Assembly (NCBI GenBank): GCA_034440635.1
Contig: JAOTON010001033.1
Location: 496,001-560,000 of the forward strand
Direction: 5' to 3'
Origin: Lepas anatifera
Lineage: Eukaryota > Arthropoda > Thecostraca > Lepadidae
Length of the DNA stretch: 64,000 bases
Shown here: positions 55,409-64,000 of the stretch, piece by piece
Numbering within the stretch: the stretch's first letter is position 1
Layout of the letters: the number at the start of each line of letters is the position of its first letter
Made by a program: the position numbers and the translations under genes
Notes under the pieces: model-generated
Told to the model about the DNA's origin: nothing
The model's input: only the letters and a program-made list of their open reading frames with translations
Database searches by the model: none

Positions 55409-56370
55409 GGCGGCGGCGGCCTCCGTGTGCCGTGGTTTGTGCTGGGGCGGCAGCCTCCGTGTACCGTGGTTTGTGCTGGGGCGGCAGCCTCCGTGTACCG
55501 TGGTTTGTGCTGGGGCGGCGGCCTCCGTGTACCGTGGTTTGTACTGGGGCGGCGGCAGCCTCCGTGTACCGTGGTTTGTGCTGGGGCGGCGGCCTCCGTG
55601 TACCGTGGTTTGTGCTGGGGCGGCGGCAGCCTCCGTGTACCGTGGTTTGTGCTGGGGCGGCGGCCTCCGTGTACCGTGGTTTGTGCTGGGGCAGCGGCCT
55701 CCGCGTACCGTGGTTTGTGCTGGGGCGGCAGCCTCCGTGTACCGTGGTTTGTGCTGGGGCGGCGGCAGCCTCCGTGTGCCGTGGTTTGTGCTGGGGCGGC
55801 AGCCTCCGTGTACCGTGGTTTGTGCTGGGGCGGCGGCCTCCGTGTACCGTGGTTTGTGCTGGGGCGGCGGCCTCCGTGTACCGTGGTTTGTGCTGGGGCG
55901 GCGGCAGCCTCCGTGTACCGTGGTTTGTGCTGGGGCGGCAGCCTCCGTGTACCGTGGTTTGTGCTGGGGCGGCAGCCTCCGTGTACCGTGGTTTGTGCTG
56001 GGGCGGCGGCCTCCGTGTACCGTGGTTTGTGCTGGGGCGGCGGCAGCCTCCGTGTACCGTGGTTTGTGCTGGGGCGGCAGCCTCCGTGTACCGTGGTTTG
56101 TGCTGGGGAGGCGGCCTCTGTGTACCGTGGTTTGTGCTGGGGCGGCGGCAGCCTCCGTGTACCGTGGTTTGTGCTGGGGCGGCGGCCTCCGTGTACCGTG
56201 GTTTGTGCTGGGGCAGTGCGGCCTCCGTGTACCGTGGTTTGTGCTGGGGCGGCAGCCTCCGTGTACCGTGGTTTGTGCTGGGGCGGCAGCCTCCGTGTAC
56301 CATGGTTTGTGCTGGGGCGGGGCAGCCTCCGTGTACCGTGGTTTGTGCTGGGGTGGTGGCAGCCTCCGTC
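55409..56370. repeat. 34/37-bp minisatellite (about 27 units)
   Basis: Units contain GTGTACCGTGGTTTGTGCTG and GGGCGGCAGCCTCC, with 3-bp insertions (GGCGGCAGCC) in about a third of units. The unit has no stop in at least five of six frames, so very long open frames exist on both strands (over 350 codons). G-rich strand asymmetry and GGGGCGGC clusters could favour unusual DNA structures. Confidence 0.95.
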
Positions 56371-57707
56371 CCAGCCTGTAACGTGGTTCTCATCGTCCAC
56401 CCGGGGTGATGAGCCTCAGAACACACGGCCAGGTAGCTGTGCCTAAGGCCTGACGATATTAATTGGTCTTAAAGTATAGCAACAACAGAAGGCAGTATTT
56501 CCAACCTTACTGCTGGTTGTTAGGAACAAAATACTCAGCGCTGGATCTCAACTGCCCCACACCACTCTGTGCTGGTGCCCGCGCTGTCTGCGCCGTATAG
56601 CCTCACAGCTGGAAGCCGGAGCCATGGAAAATAACAATACTTACGAGTGAGACATGTCTTCCGATACAGTTGTACGGTTTCTCCTGACTGGATTTACATT
56701 TGAGTGGGCTTACCATCTGCTTGCAGAGTGCCAGCCAGGGGTGGTTATCACTATCAGACAGGGAACCACTGTTGGGATACCTCGTGACTCTATCCTCCAG
56801 GTATGTGAGGAGCCAGGGAGGCCGCTGCCTGAGAGATCATGTGCTGGCGCCGAACCAGACAAAGTGCTGATACCACACAGAAGCCACCTGCCCGTTCTCA
56901 CTGCCACAAGGGCGGCGTTATGCACCAGCAGGGCGCTCAACCAAGCACGGCGCCGATAACGAGTGGGCCGGGCAAATAGACGTGTGTGCAGACGACTTGC
57001 GACACTGCACCAACAGTCAGCGCCGGGAATCCACATCCAAATCGGAACACAACTCTGTGTATGCCTTAGACCACGAAAAACGGCGAAAAAATGAGAGGGT
57101 AACGAAGTCAAATAGCGGGCGGCGGTTTATGGGTGCGTTTCACACCAATGATGGCCTTCGACTTGATCGTGCTGCCAAGTCCAGAGAAACCATAGTTATA
57201 TCATAGATTACTCATGCATTGCACTAATATCCGCCTACTTGTAGCAAAAAATGTTTAGTAGACCATATGCGGACCGATCAAAACAGTTATCACGGAACAT
57301 CAACAAAGTTGAGACAAAAACAGACAACTACACAATATTATGCGTAAATAAATCTTTCGACATCACTATGTGTCAACACATTTCAAAACTTGCACTACAA
57401 CACTTAACAAAAATCAAGCTCGGGTAGCCAGCCTCGACCAAAGCTGGAACTTTACCGTATCGTTTATCGGTGCCGAGCCAGTGAGCCCTGCAGTCGGGCC
57501 GGGTGCCGTTTATCGGTGCCGAGTCAGTGAGCCCCGCAGCCGGACCAGGTGCCGTCTCCCAGCGACCCCTAGGAAGGTCAGTGTCGCCCCTACTGGCTTA
57601 CTGGCGCGTGTGGAGCCCTGGTAACTGATCCCCGAGCCAGGTTCCTCAGTAACAAAACGCCGCGGCTGGCGCCCCGCGACTAATACAGCCCGTCACCTCG
57701 GCCGGCA
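56371..57707. other. Single-copy DNA, no gene recognised
   Basis: Frames at 56654-56959 (plus) and 56710-57111 (minus) overlap and have no motif. A donor-like CACTC|GTAAGT on minus near 56640 has no convincing acceptor partner. GTTTATCGGTGCCGAGYCAG is repeated at 57463 and 57508. Confidence 0.4.
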
Positions 57708-58592
57708 CAGACTGAGGTGCGTCGGGACAGGTCCGGGCCAGCAGACTGAGGTGCGTCGGGACAGGTCCGGGCCGGCAGACTGAGGTGCGTCGGGACAGGT
57801 CCGGGCCGGCAGACTGAGGTGCGTCGGGACAGGTCCGGGCCGGCAGACTGAGGTGCGTGGGGACAGGTCCGGGCCGGCAGACTGAGGTGCGTCGGGACAG
57901 GTCCGGGCCGGCAGACTGAGGTGAGTCGGGACAGGTCCGGGCCAGCAGACTGAGGTGCGTCGGGACAGGTCCGGGCCGGCAGACTGAGGTGAGGCGGGAC
58001 AGGTCCGGGCCAGCAGACTGAGGTGCGTCGGGACAGGTCGTGGCCGGCAGACTGAGGTGCGTCGGGACAGGTCCGGGCCGGCAGACTGAGGTGAGGCGGG
58101 ACAGGTCCGGGCCAGCAGACTGAGGTGCGTCGGGACAGGTCCGGGCCGGCAGACTGAGGTGCGTCGCGACAGGTCCGGGCCAGCAGACTGAGGTGAGTCG
58201 GGACAGGTCCGGGCCAGCAGACTGAGGTGCGTCGGGACAGGTCCGGGCCAGCAGACTGAGGTGCGTCGGGACAGGTCCGGGCCGGCAGACTGAGGTGAGT
58301 CGGGACAGGTCCGGGCCGGCAGACTGAGGTGCGTCGGGACAGGTCCGGGCCGGCAGACTGAGGTGCGTCGGGGCAGGTCCGGGCCAGCAGACTGAGGTGA
58401 GTCGGGACAGGTCCGGGCCGGCAGACTGAGGTGCGTCGGGGCAGGTCCGGGCCGGCAGACTGAGGTGCGTCGGGGCAGGTCCGGGCCAGCAGACTGAGGT
58501 GCGTCGGGACAGGTCCGGGCCGGCAGACTGAGGTGCGTCGGGACAGGTCCGGGCCGGCAGACTGAGGTGCGTCGGGACAGGTCCGAGCCCGC
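57708..58592. repeat. 34-bp minisatellite (about 26 units)
   Basis: Units contain GACTGAGGTGCGTCGGGACA and GGTCCGGGCCGGCA; variants (GAGTCG, GAGGCG, GGCCAGCA) are mixed through the array, indicating turnover by unequal exchange. A 34-bp period rotates frames, so three minus frames of over 320 codons are open without meaning. Confidence 0.95.
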
Positions 58593-59560
58593 ACCGCACA
58601 GAACGGACTTGCACCCAGAGCTGAGAGCGCCGGCGGGACGAGCCTCTGCCTCCACTGCATCCGTCACCAACACGTTAGTGGCAGCATCCCACGCGTCCCT
58701 GTTGGCAGTGTAGATAAACAGAAATGTCCTCAGCTTCATGGCTACCTGATTCACAGTTAGGAACTGCCAGTACCAGTCTGCGAGCATCACGCCGCACCGG
58801 TCCAGCCCGGGCCGTGACAACAGCTGCTACTTTCTGTCGTCGAGAACTGCGATTACAGTGTAGCTAAGTTCTCAATAATCAGCTGACGTGAGAGCAGCAG
58901 CCGGTGCGCGCGGCCATCTTGGCCCATGTTTTAGATCGACGTCCGCCATTGACGTTACCGGCGACGGTGGACTCAGCTGGTGATGTCAAACGCGGCTAGC
59001 GGCCACTGCTGACCGTGGCCCGCACTGCAGCACGCACCCCAGCCAACCCGGCCCAGGGGGCCGCAAACGCAGCCCCCAGAGCTGCCCCGGACGGACTGCT
59101 GAGGCGGAGGACGGGCCCGACGGGTCAGGTGCAGGTCAGGTGTGTGCCCGGTGAGCGGTGTTCCAGCCAGCAGCTGTGTCGCCGTCAGGCCGTCATCCAT
59201 CACACTCAGCGGACGCGGCAGCCACAGCGGTGGTGGGAGCGCTCACCGGCCAGACATGGCGCAGACCGGCCCGCCGGCACACCGAGTATGGGACCGCCAG
59301 TTGTCTATATGTGTGGTGGAGCAAGCGGTGGGTCACGGCACAGAATTCCAAAAGTTCCAAACTTCGCTGCCGGAGTCATCCCAGGTAAAAAAAATCGTGA
59401 CCATATCACTCTTATCCTGAACTCCCTAAGATGGCCCAAGATCGGATGACTAGTAGCTAAGAGGGAGGTCATTAACATGTCGGAGACCCTAAGGGTTGAT
59501 AGGTCTCCTGAAGATATTAAAAACCTGCCAGCAGCAGCGAGGTGGCCACCCGAGAAACGC
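58593..59560. other. Single-copy GC-rich DNA, no gene recognised
   Basis: Overlapping frames on plus (59015-59449, 59142-59420) have no family resemblance. No splice-bounded exon was found. Confidence 0.4.
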
Positions 59561-59701
59561 GAGCTTAGTCAAGAGGTGAGATCCATTTGCCGGCTCTTCG
59601 TCTTACAGCATCACACCGGTCATTTGTTTACCGAGGGACGAAAGATTTGGAATGATTTGCCGACTGCAGCCGTAGACGCCACATCATTGGCTATCTTCTG
59701 A
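59561..59701 (+). pseudogene. Possible C-terminal scrap of a LINE reverse transcriptase protein
   Basis: The frame reads VLQHHTGHLFTEGRKIWNDL and PTAAVDATSLAIF before TGA. The pattern R.iWN.LP..v..a.s...F is common at the C-terminal end of CR1/Jockey/RTE-type reverse transcriptase proteins. It is only some 35 residues, so chance resemblance is possible. Confidence 0.35.
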
Positions 59702-61383
59702 AGGAATATTATTGCGCCACAGGCAAATGTGCTGTGCATAATGTGAATCGATGTTTGAAATACCAAATGATATTTGGATGGGATCGAATACAAGAACTTA
59801 CGCCACTGGTGAAGATAACATCCATGCCAGTTGCTAGAGCCACGACTCTTTGTAGTTTGTAGTGTACACACTAATAAAAATAAGTCATTTTGTGTCTGTT
59901 ATAGATAAAGTCAACACACAATTCCACTCGTTTCACTGTTTCACTGTATATTGGGGTTGAAGGAGCATATGGACCGCTTTGGACTATGTAGTACCAATCG
60001 TATCAGATGAAACCAGTTCTGCGCCGATGATTTTTTCTTAAAATTTCACGGAGAGTTAAGAAGGAAAAGAGCACTGAGGGCACAACGGGACACCTTTCAA
60101 TAGCCGAAGGGACTCTCTTGTTTACCTGTTAAGTTGAGTTTTCCTTCATTCCCAAAAGTGCCTTATCGGGTCTTTATGTTTCCTGCTTTGCACAGAAAAC
60201 CTAGTTCGGGCCACAACGACCATCAGCAAGATGCCCAATAGACCTCATGCACACTGCTTCAACTAAGGTATAATTGTCCATAAGTTCGAGAGACCTCCTA
60301 CCTTGGCTTTTCTTGATACTGGTATAGTTTAATGCGAAGATTCTAAATAAATAATCCGCAAAATCCTTGTTTAGGTCTATTTTTAATAGTAAGTTACTTT
60401 TCCGAAAGGCTTCACTCTGAAGACCTTCTAGGTCAGACAAAAACATCACAGTTTGTAACTGACAATGTGCTGCGAATCAAACTATTTGAAGTAATTGGCT
60501 CTATTGCGAGCGCAGCAACTTTAATATCTGGAGAAAGATGCAATAGCCTTGACACGCAAGCAAGAGGGGATGCCCCGGCCGCCCCGCTCTCCCCGGACAG
60601 AAGCACAGGTGGCAGGGAGCGGCAGCGGCGGCCTGGCCTTTTCTTACCACATATATTGATATAAAACCCTGATATATGGTACTTCAACCTTCCTTCCTCA
60701 TGGAAACCACGACTACAGACACTCAAAAAATGACTGGATCGCCAAGGCACCCACAATTCATTCCTGGCGACAGCTTATCACAAGTTCTGAGTCTCATATT
60801 GCATCCTCGCCCAGTGCTTATCCGGGCTGCTCTTAAAGTGGTTCAACGCCTCGCATTCGACAACCCAGGAGGGAAGACTGGTCCAGCCTGCCAAGGCCCT
60901 GTAACCCAGGTGCTTCCTCCGAGCACGGGTATTCGCACGGGGGGGGCGAATACCAGTGAATACCAGTGAATACCCGTATTAGTGGTGTACCAAACTGTAT
61001 TGGTAACGCTGAAAAAAACAGCCACTTTTCAACAGCGTTCAAAAACACACACAAACTTAGCGCACGAGACCGGATAACGGACCAAAATTTCAGGGAACAG
61101 GTGGGTGGCCGACTGCATTGGCATGCACTAGCTGAAAGCGTATGCTTACGGAATGGGGGGGGCGAGTCTTCAGCTAATCAAGGATAGAGAGGCAATGGTC
61201 GAAGTAGGGGAAAATCTGGAGGACTGAGGACCACTGTTAGACAGTAAGTACCGTGACCACAAAGTGGAGACCGAAAATGGTCCCCAGTTTGTAAGAAAAA
61301 CTGGTCTGGTTCTGCGCCGTCATGAGTAGTTCCCAAAAGAACATTGGGAAGTGTCACACCGGACAATGCCCGGTTGACTTTAC
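59702..61383. other. Mixed DNA, no gene; small palindromic cluster at 60926-60980
   Basis: The stretch is AT-rich with no coding exon. At 60926-60980 CGGGTATTCGC, a G-run of eight, GCGAATACC and two copies of AGTGAATACC form a mixed inverted/direct repeat able to fold as a hairpin. Confidence 0.45.
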
Positions 61384-61472
61384 CTCTCTGGAAAACTACC
61401 CAACAGGGTGAGAGTTGGCGACACCGTATGACCCTGGCAGTTGGTGCGTCGTTAAACCCCCAAAATTATTAC
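61384..61472 (+). mobile_element. tRNA-Arg-like SINE, copy 3 (3' part only)
   Basis: Only the body and tail are present: CAACAGGGTGAGAGTTGGCG, CCGTATGACCCTGGCAGTTG and GTGCGTCGTTAAACCCCCAA. The tRNA-like head is missing, as expected for 5' truncation during reverse transcription. Confidence 0.85.
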
Positions 61473-61720
61473 ACACTGTTAAACTGCATTCATTCCAAGT
61501 TTGATAACACCTGCACCACGTCCACAAGTGTCCATGCCTAGAATCGGGTCAGGAGGAGTCAGCGCGAGGAATCGACTCAGAATTAGCTTCAACTAGTTCC
61601 AGATTCAGCACTCTGAACAGAGAGGCTGCTGCCGCAACAGAAGCTTGTTGGGGACAGTATCGCCGAGGCAGCGGACGTGCGTGGCGAGCGTGACATCACC
61701 CCAGTCATGGAGTGTCAGCG
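61473..61720. other. Single-copy spacer, nothing recognised
   Basis: Short mixed-composition stretch between the SINE fragment and the next array; no feature seen. Confidence 0.4.
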
Positions 61721-62070
61721 GCGAGCTCGCTCCCTCCGAGCACCGGCATCACACTCACTGCCCAGTCACGGACTCCCGCATGGGAGACCACACTGAGGAA
61801 CCCTCCGAGCACCGGCATCACACTCCTGCCGTACGGACTCCCGCAGGGAGACCAACGAGATCCTCCGAGCCCCGGCATCACATCCTGCCTTGTCACGGAC
61901 TCCCGCATGGGAGACCACACTGAGGAACCCTCCGAGCCCCGGCATCACACTCGCTGCCCAGTCGCGGACTCCCGCACGGGAGACCGCACTGAGGATCCCT
62001 CCGAGCCCCGGCATCACAATCGCTGCCTTGCCACGGACTCCCGCAAGGGAGACCGCACTGAGGACCACTG
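61721..62070. repeat. ~60-69 bp minisatellite (5 units)
   Basis: Units contain CCTCCGAGCACCGGCATCAC, TGCCCAGTCACGGACTCCCG and CATGGGAGACCACACTGAGGA-like text, with one shortened unit near 61810-61860. Confidence 0.88.
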
Positions 62071-63147
62071 CAGTGCAGCGATCGCACCAACAGAAACATC
62101 CGCCGTCTGTGTTCTTTCACAATTCTTACAGAGTGACCACAACATCGCCTTTCGAGTTTATAAGGCAGGCTATCTGTATCGGGTTCAGTGCCTTCGTTTC
62201 TGGTACTACTTCACGGAGCTCCGGACCATCTGTTTCCTTCATAAAAGGCTATACAATCAATACAATTGAGATTATTGCCGAAATACGCAAACATGGTTGG
62301 AAGCCGCTCCCGGTAAGTGAACTGGCAACTGGCATTGTCTTCACGGCATGACAGCCGTGTACCAACTCCACCCGCACCTACTGTACAAGTCCCCAGGCCA
62401 AAGCAAACTTACACTGTATGTACCTACCCACGCAATCAACAGAGGGGCCATATCAAGCTCGTGTGTTTTTTATTCCCTGAAAACTGAGCTCAGGGGCTGA
62501 AAGTCGTGACCAACAAATGACATTTATTGTAGATAAACACAGGTATAGAGTCTTCCGGGTGTAAAACTTCACAACAAAGAACTTTTCGCTTTAGCGGTTT
62601 TCGATGTGAATATTTCTTGGTCCGCAAAGTTTTACTTCTTTGTCGAATTTGCGGTAAATACGCGACTTTTGGCTTATTTTGCCTTCTTGACAGTCTGATG
62701 TGCAAGTGAAAGTTATTCTGGACATGTGCAATGCTTATTGTGGCAAAACTTATGTATGTTCAGTTAGAGTTCAAATCTATTGGCAGAAACATATTTGAGC
62801 TAGAAATTTATTTTGAACAAGAAAGCTAAACTGCTTTTCGGTTCCAAGAAAGTATATAATTTCACTGACATTCTGATTAAGTGACCACTAGCATGCGTGT
62901 TCCTGTTTTTTAAAACAATTTCTTTCACGAGTTTTTTCTTATGATCCGAACTGTGCTGACTACAAGAAGGCCAATGTTAGATTTTTTTAGAGAATCAAAA
63001 TTAAATTGGATCAAACTTTCTCATCCTCCAGCCAAATGTGAACAGAGCAGGCATCTACCCCGAGCACTAGTTGAGGATTACAACGAAAACAATGCTTCTT
63101 AACAACAACAGATCACAATTCCACGCTGAAGAAGTGGACCACAACGA
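62071..63147. other. AT-rich DNA, no gene recognised
   Basis: The plus frame continuing from the array to 62351 passes a GTAAGT at 62312 and has no family resemblance. The rest (62500-63147) is AT-rich without repeats. Confidence 0.4.
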
Positions 63148-64000
63148 CAGGGACCGATCCAGGATTTTCCAGACGGGGGGGGGCTACCATCACAGATACA
63201 GTCTTTGGCGACGATGAGGGACAGCATACTACTTCTGAGTAGATCTATATTTTTTAATAATTTGGTTAGGTTTGGGACAATATCACGTCTCCAGAAACGT
63301 TTTGTCTCCGCCTTTGTGCCTACATCTTGATTGAGTAGTTGAATAGTTTGTTTAAGTACACCAGGGCAGCGTTTACTAAAAACAATAATGTACTTGAGTT
63401 GGTCTAGAAACGAAGAAAACCTGGCCGAAACAAAGGTATTTGGCTATCTCAAAAACAAAACTTCTATGATATAGGCTCACCATAATCGGCATGGCCTCGG
63501 ACATCAGGAGTTTTCTGAGGTGCAAGCTCAGGATATTCTCAGAGAAATGCAAGCTCAGGGTCACCCTAGTGGGCACGCCGACAATTTTCCAAGCGGTATA
63601 TAATCTGGAAACAGACAACTCGTATTTCACTGATAAAATTGGGCAAGAACTAAAGGCGCATCAACTTTCGGTTATATATCACCCAAACAAAAAAACAAAC
63701 AAAATCTGTTATTGCTATTTTGCTATACATTCAAAGAAAGTCTACATTTCTGCACACAAAAAATGCTCGAACATGAATATCACACAGAAAGTTGGTCATG
63801 CCACTTACACAACACAACACAATAGCTAACTTAGCAAGATAACTAACTAAATAACTAGCTATACAAAAGTTTAAATTCGCGGGTGACGACGCTGTGTCCC
63901 AGTTTGCAACGCACAATATTAACATGGCCTATATTGCAAGCTGAAACACACTTCCTTCCGGACTTTCTACTGGAATTGACAACAAAACCAAACCCTTTGC
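63148..64000. mobile_element. Probable left end of a further hAT-like element, right end not in window
   Basis: CAGGGACCGATCCAGGATTT followed by TCCAGACGGGGGGGGG resembles the GGCGGATCCAGGA ends of the hAT MITEs in this window. The octamer outside it is CACAACGA (63140-63147), and no second copy occurs before 64000. The frame at 63491-63829 (plus) inside has an ATG start and 112 codons but no recognised domain. Confidence 0.4.

Noticed and set aside
55253..56446. Open frames of 354-397 codons on both strands
   Set aside because: They are a by-product of a 34/37-bp array; Trp/Cys/Gly-rich repeats occur in every frame and no start, splice or family context exists.
56600..56760. Minus-strand exon ending CACTC|GTAAGT
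   Set aside because: The donor is acceptable but no acceptor or reading frame with family resemblance could be paired with it.
57646..58820. Cys/Pro-rich 320-375 codon minus-strand frames
   Set aside because: A 34-bp array rotates the frame so the same repeat peptide appears in all three frames.

Overview
The window looks like non-coding, repeat-dominated DNA from an invertebrate animal, possibly a crustacean or other arthropod. The reasons are one spliced exon with consensus GT-AG sites, a tRNA-derived SINE, LINE fragments, DNA transposons with short target duplications, and GC-rich single-copy islands alternating with AT-rich repeat DNA. There is no bacterial gene organisation. The species cannot be fixed from the sequence alone. 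Only one host exon is well supported: 13391-13540 on the minus strand, 50 codons, phase 0 at both ends, coiled-coil. It most resembles the N-terminal coiled coil of cut/CUX (CASP-type) proteins. If so, most of the window is intron of a minus-strand gene.

The main content is DNA transposons of hAT type, with CAG...CTG ends and 8-bp target-site duplications (TSDs). I can close nine of them by eye: 1662-8499, 13118-13276, 17527-19122, 18733-19049 (nested), 30668-31004, 32753-36880, 35019-36290 (nested), 48317-53175 and 51057-52800 (nested). Eight have identical 8-bp duplications and one matches at 7 of 8. Three are very large (6.8, 4.1 and 4.9 kb), encode no transposase I can see, and carry long degenerate minisatellite cores. 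The pair 17527-19122 and 35019-36290 are inverted copies of one family that also carries a small ORF with a signal-peptide-like start. Other mobile DNA: a TTAA-flanked MITE (958-1414), a TA-flanked Tc1/mariner-type MITE (40877-41260), three copies of a tRNA-Arg-like SINE (44547-44720, 45599-45786, 61384-61472), a LINE ORF1-like pseudogene (20660-21906), and a LINE RNase H pseudogene (33122-33868).

The second main component is tandem repeats: more than twenty mutually unrelated minisatellites with units of about 26-69 bp, plus the three degenerate arrays inside the giant transposons. By hand count they cover roughly a quarter of the window. They produce long meaningless reading frames because many units lack stop codons.

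Layout: 1-921 TE-like ORF fragments; 958-8499 MITE and giant element 1; 8500-13110 GC-rich unique DNA and a 30-bp array; 13118-13815 MITE, exon and CA-rich array; 14609-19665 four minisatellites and a nested hAT pair; 20290-24045 a CRE-like array split by LINE-derived DNA; 24060-31004 GC-rich unique islands, arrays and a MITE; 32753-36880 composite giant element 2; 37000-46075 arrays, MITEs and SINEs; 46076-53175 unique DNA and giant element 3; 53786-58590 three large minisatellites; 58591-64000 mostly unremarkable DNA with TE scraps.
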